Source: Cupriavidus basilensis
GTDB taxonomy: Bacteria; Pseudomonadota; Gammaproteobacteria; Burkholderiales; Burkholderiaceae
Assembly: GCF_000832305.1 (NCBI RefSeq)
Contig: NZ_CP010537.1
Span: 372,001 to 436,000 of the forward strand
DNA: 64,000 nt
Direction: 5' to 3'
Shown here: positions 15,975-24,562 of the stretch, one piece after another
Layout: each line of letters opens with the position of its first letter
Position numbering within the stretch: position 1 is the first letter of the stretch
Position numbers and translations under genes: made by a program
Notes under the pieces: generated by a model
Told to the model about the DNA's origin: nothing
What the model saw: only the letters and a program-made list of their open reading frames with translations
The model's database searches: none

Positions 15975-17132
15975 ATGTTCCATCCCATTCGCTCAATGCT
16001 GGCTGCCGTGCTCGCCATGGCCAGCCTGGCGGCAACCCCCGCACGTGCCGATATCAACGTCGGCGTCACCCTGTCGCTGACCGGTCCGGCGGCGTCACTC
16101 GGCATGCCGGCAAAGCGCGCGATCGACCTTCTGCCAAAGGAGGTCGCAGGGCAGAAGCTGAACTTCATCCTCCTCGATGACACCTCGGATCCGAGCGTCA
16201 GCGTGCGCAACTTTCGCCGCCTGGTGGATGAACACAAGGTGGATGTGGTGATGGGCTCCTCGGTCACGCCGTCCACCATTGCACTGGTCGACATTGCCGC
16301 CGAGACCAAGGTGCCTTTGATGAGCCTGGCCGCCAGCGCCAGGATCGTCGAGCCGCAGGACGAGAAACGACGGTGGGCATTCAAGGCGATCCAGAATGAG
16401 AACCTGATGATCGGCGCCACGCTTGACCATATGCAACAGGCCGGGACGAAGACGCTGGCATTCATGGGCTTCTCGGATGCCTATGGCGACGCATGGCTGT
16501 CCGCACTCCAGCCGCTGGCGGACAAGGCCGGCATCAAGCTTGTGGCGACGGAGCGCTATGTCCGCACGGACACCAGCGTCGTTGCGCAGACACTGAAGAT
16601 CATTGCCGCGAAGCCGGATGCCGTCCTTGTCGCCGCATCCGGCACACCCGGCGCCCTGCCACAGAAGACGCTCAACGAGCGCGGGTACAAAGGAAGCGTC
16701 TACCAGACCTACGGCATTGCCAACCGGGACTTCCTGCGTGTTGCCGGAAAGGATGCGGAGGGCGCAATCTTCGCGGTTGGGCCGGTGCTGGTAGCGGACC
16801 AGCTTGAGCCAGGCAGCCCGGTGCGACCCGTGGCGCAGGATTTCGTCAAGCGCTACGAGGCCGCGTACGGCCCTAACTCAGCCTCGATTTTCTCGGCCAA
16901 TGTCTGGGATGCGGGCCTGGTGCTGCGTGCGGCGATTCCCGGCGCCCTTGGCAAGGGCAAACCGGGCACCGAGGCGTTCCGCATTGCGCTGCGCGACGCA
17001 TTGGAGAGCACCAGCGGTGTCGTGACTACCCAAGGCGTGACGACGATGTCCCGGACCGACCATGTTGGCTACGACAAGCGGGCCGCGGTGCTGGTCCAGA
17101 TCCAGAATGGCGTATGGAAATACCTGAAGTAG
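15975..17132 (+). CDS. Branched-chain-amino-acid-type ABC substrate-binding protein (orphan)
   Basis: A 385-residue periplasmic binding protein of the LivK/HAAT family, which can bind aromatic acids as well as amino acids. The export signal is residues 1-25 (MFHPIRSMLAAVLAMASLAA, cleaved after ARA). The mature start INVGVTLSLTGPAASLG and the FLNERGYKGS-like and PVAQDFVKRYEAAYG blocks are typical. AAGGAG lies 9 bases before the start. No livHMGF permease or ATPase genes follow, so it must share a transporter elsewhere or act as a sensor. Located 84 bp after vanB, it may bind the methoxyaromatic substrate. A dispersed repeat follows the stop. Confidence 0.85.
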   Translation: MFHPIRSMLAAVLAMASLAATPARADINVGVTLSLTGPAASLGMPAKRAIDLLPKEVAGQKLNFILLDDTSDPSVSVRNFRRLVDEHKVDVVMGSSVTPSTIALVDIAAETKVPLMSLAASARIVEPQDEKRRWAFKAIQNENLMIGATLDHMQQAGTKTLAFMGFSDAYGDAWLSALQPLADKAGIKLVATERYVRTDTSVVAQTLKIIAAKPDAVLVAASGTPGALPQKTLNERGYKGSVYQTYGIANRDFLRVAGKDAEGAIFAVGPVLVADQLEPGSPVRPVAQDFVKRYEAAYGPNSASIFSANVWDAGLVLRAAIPGALGKGKPGTEAFRIALRDALESTSGVVTTQGVTTMSRTDHVGYDKRAAVLVQIQNGVWKYLK

Positions 17133-17144
17133 ATCGTTGCCTAA

Positions 17145-17247
17145 GAGGCCGTTTCAAAGTGAGGCGAAGCGGTTCTGGCCGGGCGTGCGGCCGCGGACAG
17201 TACAAGTGGATCAGCCAAGGCCGCGCAATGACGCCAGAATCTGTTTG
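17145..17247 (+). repeat. Dispersed intergenic repeat, copy A
   Basis: About 103 bp, starting GAGGCCGTTTC and containing GCGAAGCGGTTCTGGCC and GTACAAGTGGATC, with roughly 85-90 percent identity by eye to the reverse complement of 55338-55440. It lies 12 bases after the stop of the ABC binding protein. Both copies sit directly behind a plus-strand gene, but in opposite orientation. The rest of the 434-bp gap to 17566 is GC-rich and shows no gene I can support. Confidence 0.8.
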
Positions 17248-17566
17248 GGCGCCGGCGGCCTGGGCGACCTGGCCGCCGGGGAATTGCAGGGCGGGAAGGG
17301 ACAGGCTCGGGTCCGGCAAGGCAAGCAGCGGTTCGGTAACGGCGTTGATGCGGCGCTCCAAAAAAAGGGGGAAGCGGAACATCCCAAGGCTGCCGCCCGG
17401 GCGTGCCAACGCCGCAATCGGGTTTTTGGAAATGCAAGGGCGGCAGGCGGCGATGCGGCAGCGATGCGCCATCCCGTAGAATCCCCCCTGCGCGGCCGCT
17501 CCCATGCGCCGCACGCCATGCACATACCCAGCACCACCCATAAAACCAATAACGCAGGAGCGCCCC

Positions 17567-18529
17567 TTGCAGAAGCCCTTTGCCCTCATGGCCGCAGCAG
17601 CACTGACGACGGCTGCCGCCTTTGCCCACGCCGCTTATCCCGAGCGGCCCATCAAGCTGATCGTGCCCTTTCCGCCGGGGCAGGCCACCGATATCTTTGC
17701 GCGCGCGCTGGCCGAGCGGCTGGGCAAGCAGCTTGGCCAGCCGGTGGTGGTGGACAACCGTGCCGGGGCGGGCAGCAACCTCGGCATGGAGATCGCTTCC
17801 CACGCCGCGCCCGATGGCTACACGCTGGTGATGGCCGGCAGCGCGATGGCAGTCAACCAGACGCTGTACAAGAAGCTGAACTACAACCCGCGCCAGGATT
17901 TCCAGCCGATCTCCGGCGTGTTCTCGGTGCCGCTGGTGTTCCTCGCCACGCCGGCTTCCGGCATCGTCTCGCTGCGCGACCTGATCGCCAAGGCCAAGGC
18001 CGCGCCAGGCAAGTACAGCTACGCCAGCGCGGGGGTGGGGGGCACACAGCATCTGTCGGCCGAAATGCTCAAGGCCCAGGCCGGCATCTTCATGGTGCAC
18101 ATCCCCTACAAGGGCAGCGGCCCGGCGCAGTCCGACTTTCTCGGCAACCAGATCCCGCTGATGGTGGATTCGGTGACGGCGGCGTTGCCCCTGATCCAGT
18201 CGAAGAAGGCCGTGCCGCTGGCGGTCACGGTGGCCAAGCGCGCGCCGCAGCTGCCGTCGGTGCCCACGGTGCGCGAGCAAGGCGTTCCCGGCTTCGAAGC
18301 GCTGGGCTGGGCCATCCTGATGGCGCCCAAGGGCCTGCCCCCCGCGCTCGTGAGCCAGCTCAACGCGGAAACGGTGAAGGCGCTGCAGTCGCCCGAGCTG
18401 TCGAAGTTCATCACCGATCGCGGCTCGGAGCCGATGCCGATGAGCCCGGAGGAAACCGGCAAGTTCGTCGACAGCGAGATCCACAAGTGGGGCGCGGTGG
18501 TGAAACGTTTGGGCGCCCAGGCTGACTGA
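17567..18529 (+). CDS. Bug-family (TctC-like) tripartite tricarboxylate receptor, TTG start
   Basis: A 320-residue periplasmic receptor of the Bug family. Signal peptide [20 protein letters not shown] is cleaved before AYPERPIKL. Family blocks: [66 protein letters not shown] chose TTG at 17567 because AGGAG lies six bases before it and the signal peptide begins there; the in-frame ATG 63 bases upstream adds an unlikely extension. No TctA/TctB membrane genes are near. The ligand is unknown, probably a carboxylate. Confidence 0.85.
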   Translation: MQKPFALMAAAALTTAAAFAHAAYPERPIKLIVPFPPGQATDIFARALAERLGKQLGQPVVVDNRAGAGSNLGMEIASHAAPDGYTLVMAGSAMAVNQTLYKKLNYNPRQDFQPISGVFSVPLVFLATPASGIVSLRDLIAKAKAAPGKYSYASAGVGGTQHLSAEMLKAQAGIFMVHIPYKGSGPAQSDFLGNQIPLMVDSVTAALPLIQSKKAVPLAVTVAKRAPQLPSVPTVREQGVPGFEALGWAILMAPKGLPPALVSQLNAETVKALQSPELSKFITDRGSEPMPMSPEETGKFVDSEIHKWGAVVKRLGAQAD

Positions 18530-18549
18530 GCGCCTGGCGTGAAGCAAGG

Positions 18550-18585
18550 AATGGCCGGGCGCCGCATGGCGGCTCCGGCCATTTT
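18550..18585 (+). terminator. Intrinsic terminator after Bug gene
   Basis: Stem arms AATGGCCGG and CCGGCCATT, 20 bases after the stop, followed by a short T run (TTTTC). The remainder of the gap up to 18748 shows only a short decayed reading frame and no gene. Confidence 0.7.
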
Positions 18586-18748
18586 CTCGTGCCCGGGGGG
18601 CAGTCCGCTATGCGCGCCTGTTCAACCGCGCCACGCGGCGGCAAAGCCTGACCGAGATCGGGAAGATCTCCTAAGCGCGTTGCAAAACCCTGTTGGCCGA
18701 TGCCGAGTTGGTGGCGTCGGTGGCGCAGGCGCTGTCCGCCTCGCCGCG

Positions 18749-19759
18749 CTAGAGCGCACGCACGGGAATACACAGCTCGCAGGTCAGCGAGCCCGTTCGC
18801 GCGTCCAGCGCCGACACTGCTGAGAACCGCTCGAAGCACGGGCGCTCGTCGCATTGCAGACCGCTGGACGGCAGCCATTCCCGGGTCAGCCAGGTCCATG
18901 CCTGGGCGATGGCGGCAGGGGCGCCGCTGAATTGCGCCACGGCGTAACGTCCGCCCGGCAGGACGGAGACGCTGGCCCGGCCGCCGGGCTGGAAGGTTTC
19001 AGGTATCTCCACGCAGGCGTCGTAGCGGCACTTGTCCGGCGGCGTGATGCCGGGGGCGTCGTGGCCGATGCCGTAACACGTTTGCCCGGCCAGGCCGTTG
19101 GCATGCATCCATGGCGCGACGGTTTCACGCCAGAAGGTACCGATCGCCGGACCATAGGGGCCGATGTGGCGTTGGTAGGCGACACGTGCCTCGGGTAGAT
19201 CGATGACGCGGACTTCCATATTGCTCTCTCCATCTGTTTGGCGGGAGAGGCCATGGTCGATGAAAGCACCGCCATCCACCTGATCGGCATTGCGCAGGAC
19301 CTGATCGGGATTGCTATGGCGGTTGGCCAGGCGCGCGCGCGCCGCCGCGACCCGCGTGGCCCGATGTTCGGCTGCGCCTGCGCGCCAGGCAGAGGGCGTG
19401 CAGCCAAACTTGAGCTTGAAGGCGCGCGCGAATGCCTCGCCGGAGCCGAAACCGGTGGCCAGTGCGATTTCCAGCACCGAGGCGCAGGGTTTGCAAGCCA
19501 GCTGAAATGCGGCGGACTCGAGCCGGCGCCGCCGTGCGTAGTCGCCTAGCGTCTCGCCCATCCAGGCCGCGAACAAGCGATGAAAATGGAAGCGGGAAAA
19601 GTTCGCGACGTCCGCCAGTTGGGCCAGATCGAGCGGTGTGTCCAGATGCTGGTCGATATAGTCGAGCACGCGGTTCATGCGCCGCGTGTACTCCGCGCGA
19701 TGGATACGCAACTGCGATGGGTCTGACTGCGGGCCTTCTGCTTGGTCGGTGGGTGCCAT
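18749..19759 (-). CDS. AraC-family regulator with GyrI-like effector domain
   Basis: A 336-residue regulator. Unlike most AraC proteins the DNA-binding domain is N-terminal (MNRVLDYIDQHLDTPLDLAQ through SRFHFHRLFAAWMGE and GFGSGEAFARAFKLKFG, residues ~28-125), and the C-terminal part from MEVRVIDLPEARVAYQRH (about residue 180) is a GyrI/BacR-like small-molecule domain. This is the Rob/SoxS-like multidrug-sensing architecture. No direct operon partner is evident; it is divergent from the neighbouring region and probably senses a toxic amphiphile. Confidence 0.85.
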   Translation of the reverse strand: MAPTDQAEGPQSDPSQLRIHRAEYTRRMNRVLDYIDQHLDTPLDLAQLADVANFSRFHFHRLFAAWMGETLGDYARRRRLESAAFQLACKPCASVLEIALATGFGSGEAFARAFKLKFGCTPSAWRAGAAEHRATRVAAARARLANRHSNPDQVLRNADQVDGGAFIDHGLSRQTDGESNMEVRVIDLPEARVAYQRHIGPYGPAIGTFWRETVAPWMHANGLAGQTCYGIGHDAPGITPPDKCRYDACVEIPETFQPGGRASVSVLPGGRYAVAQFSGAPAAIAQAWTWLTREWLPSSGLQCDERPCFERFSAVSALDARTGSLTCELCIPVRAL

Positions 19760-19813
19760 GGCTGCGGATTATGGCATGACGGCGACAAGCGCAAACCGGC
19801 CCGACCAACGGAA

Positions 19814-19838
19814 AACGCCCCGCGCTGGGCGGGGCGTT
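19814..19838 (-). terminator. Terminator for nemA
   Basis: On the minus strand the stem AACGCCCCGC/GCGGGGCGTT with a five-base loop is followed by TTTTCC, about 80 bases after the nemA stop. Confidence 0.7.
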
Positions 19839-19920
19839 CAACCGTTCAACCGGTCACCTACTCGGCCAGGTCGCCTGGCCGCGCGCGCTCAGGCAAGCCG
19901 GCGCGGGCCGGCAACCGTGC

Positions 19921-20976
19921 TCAGGCAAGCGCGGGGTAGTCGATATAACCTTCCGCGCCCGAGTGGTAGTAAGTCTCCGGCTGCGGCGCGTTCAGCGGTG
20001 CGTCGATCTGCAGGCGGCGCGGCAGGTCCGGGTTGGCGATGAACAGCTGGCCAAAGGCCACCGCATCGGCTTCACCGGCTTGCAGCACGTGCTCGGCGGT
20101 TTCCTTGGTCATCTTCTCGTTGGCGATATAGGTGCCGCCAAACGCCTGCTTCAGCGCGGGACCGAGGCGGGGCTCGCCCAGCGCTTCACGCGAGCAGATG
20201 AAGGCAATGCCGCGCTTGCCGAGCTCGCGTGCCACGTAGCCGAAGGTGGCCGGCAGGTCCGAGTCGCCCATGTCGTGCGCATCGGCACGCGGTGCCAGGT
20301 GCACGCCCACGCGCGATGCGCCCCACACGTCGATGCAGGCGTCGGTCACTTCCAGCAGCAGGCGGGCGCGGTTTTCGAGCGAGCCGCCGTAGGCGTCGGT
20401 GCGCTTGTTGGTGCTGTCCTGCAGGAACTGGTCGAGCAGGTAGCCATTGGCGCCGTGCACTTCCACGCCGTCGAAGCCGGCGGCCTTGGCGTTCTCGGCG
20501 CCGTGGCGGTAGGCTGCGACGATGCCGGGGATTTCATCGGTTTCCAGCGCGCGCGGCGTGACAAACGCGCGCTTGGGGCGCACCAGGCTGACATTGCCCG
20601 CGGCGGCAATGGCGCTGGGCGCCACCGGCAGTTCGCCGTCCAGGAAGACCGGATCGGAAATACGACCCACGTGCCACAGCTGCAGGAAGATGCGGCCGCC
20701 GGCGGCGTGCACGGCATCGGTCACCACCTTCCAGCCGGCGACTTGCTCGTCGGACCAGATGCCCGGGGTGTCGGCATAGCCCACGCCTTGCGGGCTGACC
20801 GAGGTGGCTTCGCTGAGGATCAGGCCTGCGGAGGCGCGCTGCACGTAGTACTCGGCCATCAGGGCGTTGGGCACGCGGCCGCCACCCACTGCGCGCGAGC
20901 GCGTCAGCGGTGCCATGATGACGCGGTTGGGGAGGTCGAGGTCGCCGATGCGGATGGGGTCGAAGAGAGAGGTCAT
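19921..20976 (-). CDS. nemA: Old yellow enzyme family alkene reductase (NemA-like)
   Basis: A 351-residue FMN flavoprotein that reduces activated C=C bonds, N-ethylmaleimide, nitrate esters and quinones with NAD(P)H. Recognisable blocks: LFDPIRIGDLDLPNRVIMAP, TRSRA, LILSEATSVSPQGVGY, QLWHVGR, the VEVHGANGYLLDQFLQD motif with His and Asn ligands, and NKRTDAYGGS. The conserved active-site Tyr is expected in the GVHLAPRADAHDM neighbourhood. It lies 72 bases downstream of an ArsR-type regulator in the same direction, an arrangement seen for electrophile-inducible nemA genes. Cytosolic. Confidence 0.9.
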   Translation of the reverse strand: MTSLFDPIRIGDLDLPNRVIMAPLTRSRAVGGGRVPNALMAEYYVQRASAGLILSEATSVSPQGVGYADTPGIWSDEQVAGWKVVTDAVHAAGGRIFLQLWHVGRISDPVFLDGELPVAPSAIAAAGNVSLVRPKRAFVTPRALETDEIPGIVAAYRHGAENAKAAGFDGVEVHGANGYLLDQFLQDSTNKRTDAYGGSLENRARLLLEVTDACIDVWGASRVGVHLAPRADAHDMGDSDLPATFGYVARELGKRGIAFICSREALGEPRLGPALKQAFGGTYIANEKMTKETAEHVLQAGEADAVAFGQLFIANPDLPRRLQIDAPLNAPQPETYYHSGAEGYIDYPALA

Positions 20977-21048
20977 GTCAGTTTGTCCGGGTGTCGAGGA
21001 GAGTGGCGCACCGTGGGTGCGTAAGTAGGCGCTCGCGCGCCGCTGGTA

Positions 21049-21345
21049 TCAAAGATCGCTGTGCATGTGATCGAGAAAGGCCTGGATGGTCTGCTCGTCA
21101 CGCTTGAAAAAAATCCATTGGCCAACCCGCTTGGAAGTCACCAGCCCGGCGCGTTGCAACGTGGCGAGATGTGCCGACACGGTGGATTGCGACAGTCCGG
21201 TGCGCGCGTCGATCAGGCCCGCGCAGACGCCCAGCTCGAGCGGATAGTCCTGCATGGCGAAATTCTCCTGCGGGGCTTTCAGCCAGGCGAGGATGCTGCG
21301 CCGTACGGGATTGGCCAGGGCTTTGTGGATGGCGTCGATGTCCAT
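21049..21345 (-). CDS. ArsR-family repressor
   Basis: A 98-residue winged-helix regulator: MDIDAIHKALANPVRRSILA, LSQSTVSAHLATLQRAGLV recognition helix, wing VTSKRVGQWIFFKRDE. One Cys (GVCAGLI, residue 41) could be a redox or electrophile sensor, since metal-binding ELCVCDL motifs are missing. It precedes nemA and is divergent from an MFS exporter, so it probably represses both and is released by electrophiles (inference). A palindrome in the divergent gap is a likely operator. Confidence 0.85.
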   Translation of the reverse strand: MDIDAIHKALANPVRRSILAWLKAPQENFAMQDYPLELGVCAGLIDARTGLSQSTVSAHLATLQRAGLVTSKRVGQWIFFKRDEQTIQAFLDHMHSDL

Positions 21346-21423
21346 TGCGTGGGTTTGTCCGGTCTCGGAGGCACGGGCTGTTTCGCGTTTTGGCGAAACA
21401 TATATCCGCTTCTCACAAAATTA

Positions 21424-21443
21424 ATATCGCAACTATACGATAT
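21424..21443. promoter_or_regulatory. Palindromic operator candidate in arsR/MFS divergent gap
   Basis: Arms ATATCG and CGATAT with an eight-base spacer, in the AT-rich middle of the 235-bp gap between the divergent arsR and MFS genes. Position and symmetry fit an ArsR dimer site. Confidence 0.5.
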
Positions 21444-21580
21444 ACGTCGCGGCTCTGCTGGAGAGGCCGTTGCGCCACATGGTAGTACCTACTCGGCGTA
21501 TGGTTATCCCTATCTGGTTGCTTAAAGAAACCAATGTGACTTAGACTCCGTTCAGTTTCTTTATAAAACCAAATGGATCC

Positions 21581-22813
21581 ATGATGACGCCTGACCCAGC
21601 CACCGCCGCCACCCTGGCCACCGCACCGTTGGCGCAGGCCCCGGACGCGCCGTCTGCCATGTCGTCGTCGCTGGTCTGGCTGTTCGCATTGGCGTGCGGG
21701 CTCAGCGTGGCCAACGTCTACTACGCGCAGCCCTTGCTGGATGCGATGGCGCGCGAGTTCGGCTTCGGCCATGGGTCGGTCGGCATCGTCGTCACGGCCA
21801 CGCAGGCGGGCTGCGCGCTGGCGTTGCTGCTGCTGGTGCCGGTGGGCGACCTGGTGGACCGGCGCCGCCTGATCCTGCTGCAGTTGCTGTTGCTCGCCGT
21901 CGCCCTGGCGCTGGTGGCGGCGGCTTCCACCCGCACGGCATTGCTGGCAGGCATGCTCGCGGTGGGCTTGCTGGGCACGGCGATGACCCAGGGGCTGATT
22001 GCGTTCGCGGCCACGCTCGCCGCGCCGGCCGAGCGCGGGCGCGTGGTGGGCGCCGCGCAGGGCGGCGTGATGATCGGCTTGCTGATGGCGCGGGCCATGG
22101 CGGGCGTGCTGGCGGATCTTGCCGGCTGGCGCGCGGTGTACGTGGTCTCGGGCGTGCTGGCGTTGCTGATGATCGGGCTGCTGGCGCGCCGTTTGCCGCG
22201 GCAGGCCAGCGCGCCGGCCAAGCTGCGTTACGTGAGCCTGCTCGCGTCGATGTTCACGCTGCTGGCGCAGGAGCGCACGTTGCAGGTCCGCGGCGTGCTC
22301 GCCATGCTGATGTTCGCCGCGTTCAGCGTGTTCTGGACCGCCCTTGTGCTGCCGCTGAGCGCGCCGCCGTATTCGATGTCGCATACCGCCATCGGTGCCT
22401 TTGGGCTGGTTGGCGCTGTGGGCGCGCTGGCAGCAGCGCGTGCCGGGCGCCTCGCGGATCGCGGGCTGGGGCAGTGGACCACCGGCATCGCGCTGGTGCT
22501 GCTGGTGGCGTGCTGGGCGCCGCTGGCGTTTGCGCGGGAGTCGCTGTGGCTGCTGGTGGCGGGCATCATCGTGCTGGACCTGGCCGGGCAGGCCATCCAT
22601 GTCACCAACCAGAGCATGGTGTTTCGGGTGCGGCCGCAAGCGCACAGCCGTCTGGTGGGCTGCTACATGTTGTTCTATGCGCTTGGCAGCGGTGCCGGGT
22701 CCATCGCCTCGACGCATGTCCATGCGTACGCAGGATGGTCCGGCGTTTGCATGCTGGGCGCGGCGATCAGCGCGGCCGCGCTGGTATTCTGGGGGGTGAC
22801 CTTACGTCGGTAA
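21581..22813 (+). CDS. MFS transporter, drug/metabolite exporter type
   Basis: A 410-residue, 12-helix major facilitator. Motif SVANVYYAQPLLDAMAREFG in the first helix, the loop VGDLVDRRRLI, and AAPAERGRVVGAAQGGVMIG in helix 5 place it in the DHA1-like YnfM/AraJ-like group of exporters. It may begin at 21581 or 21584. Divergence from arsR-nemA suggests it exports the toxic electrophile that nemA detoxifies, or its product. Substrate unknown. Confidence 0.85.
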   Translation: MMTPDPATAATLATAPLAQAPDAPSAMSSSLVWLFALACGLSVANVYYAQPLLDAMAREFGFGHGSVGIVVTATQAGCALALLLLVPVGDLVDRRRLILLQLLLLAVALALVAAASTRTALLAGMLAVGLLGTAMTQGLIAFAATLAAPAERGRVVGAAQGGVMIGLLMARAMAGVLADLAGWRAVYVVSGVLALLMIGLLARRLPRQASAPAKLRYVSLLASMFTLLAQERTLQVRGVLAMLMFAAFSVFWTALVLPLSAPPYSMSHTAIGAFGLVGAVGALAAARAGRLADRGLGQWTTGIALVLLVACWAPLAFARESLWLLVAGIIVLDLAGQAIHVTNQSMVFRVRPQAHSRLVGCYMLFYALGSGAGSIASTHVHAYAGWSGVCMLGAAISAAALVFWGVTLRR

Positions 22814-22935
22814 CGCGGCGAGAGCTTTCATTTTGCTTACTGGTTCAGGCTGGATATCGGTGAATCCACGTCAACCAAATCCCGTCGGCCAGCGTAAGAG
22901 CGGTGTCACCCCTCGGGGTTCGAGACAGGCCAGCC

Positions 22936-24534
22936 ATGTCCTTGCGCATTTCACGCCTGCGGTCACGCACGATGTCCCGCCTGATGTCGGTTTGCCTCCT
23001 GAGTGCGGCCGCAGGCCTGCTGGGTGCCTGCGCGCAAGGCGGCAGCGCGCCGCAGGGTACAACCGGTGCGGCCCTGAAGCCGGCCGACCTGCACTGGCTC
23101 AACACCGTTACCTTCGGCGCCAACCAGTCCAGCATCGAGCGCCTGCGCAAACTGGGGCGCGAGCGCTATCTCGAAGAGCAACTCAAGGCGCCCGGCACCG
23201 ATACGGGCGAGCTTGCCGCCACCATCGGGGCGCTGAGCATTGCCCAGCAAAGCGGTGAGCAAAGGCTGCGCAGCGTGCGCGCCGAGCAGCAGCGCATCAA
23301 TACCCTTACCGACGAAGACGAAAAGCAGAAGGCGCGCGACGCGCTCAACCGCAGCGGCAACGACGCGGTGCTCGACACCAGCCGCCGCCATCTGCTGCGT
23401 GCCCTCTACTCGCCCGCGCAGCTGCGCGAGCAGATGACGTGGTTCTGGATGAACCACTTCAGCGTGTACTCCGGCAAGGGCTCGGTGCGTTGGGTACTGG
23501 CCGACTACGAGGACAAGGCGGTGCGCCCGCATGCGCTGGGCAAGTTCCGCGACCTGCTGATGGCGACCGTGACATCGCCCGCCATGCTGGAGTACCTGGA
23601 CAACGCGCAGAGCGCGGTCAACCGCATCAACGAGAACTATGCGCGCGAGCTGATGGAGCTGCACACGCTGGGCGTGGCCGGCGGCCCGAGCGGCTCGCGT
23701 TACACGCAGCAGGATGTGCAGGAGCTGGCCCGCGTGCTGACCGGCCTGGGCATCAACGCCAGCGGCGAGCCGCCCAAGCTCGCGCCGCAAAAGCAGGCGT
23801 TTTACCGCGCGGGCGGGCTGTTCGAGTTCAACCCGAACCGGCACGACTTCGGGCCCAAGACCTTGCTTGGCCATCGTATCGAGCCGAGCGGTTTCCACGA
23901 GGTGGAGCAGGCCGTGGAGATTCTCAGCCGCGATCCGGCCACCGCGCGCTTCATCTCCTACAAGCTCGCCGCGCACTTCGTCGGCGATACGCCACCGCCG
24001 TCGCTCGTCAATCGCATGGCAGGCACATTCACGCAGACCGATGGCGATATCGCGGCGGTGCTGCGCACGCTGTTCCTGTCGCCTGAGCTGAACACCACGC
24101 TGGCTTCCGGCACGCGCAAGTTCAAGGACCCGATGCAGTTCGTGGCTTCGTCGCTGCGGCTCGCGTATGACGGCCGCACGGTGGCCAACCTGCGCCCCGC
24201 CATCGGCTGGCTTAACCAGCTTGGCGAGCCGCTCTATGGCCGCATCACGCCGGACGGTTTCCCGGCAGCGGAGAGCGCATGGGCCAGTTCCGGGCAGATG
24301 GTCAAGCGATTCGAGATCGCGCGCGCCATTGGCTCGGGGCAGGCCGGGCTGTTCTCCAAGGATGACGGCAAGCCGGCCGAGCGCACCGGCTTTCCTTTGC
24401 TGACCAACCGCGTGTTCTTCGACAGCATCGAATCCACGCTCGGCCCCGCCACGCGCACCGCGATGACGCAGGCGACGTCGCAGGCGGAGTGGAACACCAT
24501 CTTGCTGTCGTCGCCCGAATGGATGCAGGACTGA
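22936..24534 (+). CDS. DUF1800 family lipoprotein
   Basis: A 532-residue exported protein. The signal region ends in a lipobox, LLSAAAGLLGAC, so the mature Cys (near residue 35) is probably lipidated. DUF1800 blocks: LHWLNTVTFGANQSSIERLR, MTWFWMNHFSVYSGKGSVRW, NENYARELMELHTLGVAGG, QDVQELARVLTGL and FHEVEQAVEILSRDPATARF. Function is unknown; these proteins are usually paired with a DUF1501 protein and thought to act at the cell surface. The start at 22936 is my choice; 22972 is possible. Paired with the next gene, 28 bases on. Confidence 0.85.
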   Translation: MSLRISRLRSRTMSRLMSVCLLSAAAGLLGACAQGGSAPQGTTGAALKPADLHWLNTVTFGANQSSIERLRKLGRERYLEEQLKAPGTDTGELAATIGALSIAQQSGEQRLRSVRAEQQRINTLTDEDEKQKARDALNRSGNDAVLDTSRRHLLRALYSPAQLREQMTWFWMNHFSVYSGKGSVRWVLADYEDKAVRPHALGKFRDLLMATVTSPAMLEYLDNAQSAVNRINENYARELMELHTLGVAGGPSGSRYTQQDVQELARVLTGLGINASGEPPKLAPQKQAFYRAGGLFEFNPNRHDFGPKTLLGHRIEPSGFHEVEQAVEILSRDPATARFISYKLAAHFVGDTPPPSLVNRMAGTFTQTDGDIAAVLRTLFLSPELNTTLASGTRKFKDPMQFVASSLRLAYDGRTVANLRPAIGWLNQLGEPLYGRITPDGFPAAESAWASSGQMVKRFEIARAIGSGQAGLFSKDDGKPAERTGFPLLTNRVFFDSIESTLGPATRTAMTQATSQAEWNTILLSSPEWMQD

Positions 24535-24562
24535 GCAGTCCGCCCAGAACAAGGAGTACCCC

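Noticed and set aside
17260..17540. Long minus-strand open frame through the gap before the Bug gene
   Set aside because: Overlaps the dispersed repeat and low-complexity GC-rich DNA, and no conserved motif appears; likely a composition artefact.
18600..18752. A decayed reading frame between the Bug gene and the AraC-type gene (RYARLFNRATRRQSL..., an in-frame stop, then ADAELVASVAQAL...)
   Set aside because: Codon use looks gene-like, but no family is recognisable and a stop interrupts it; too short to call a pseudogene.
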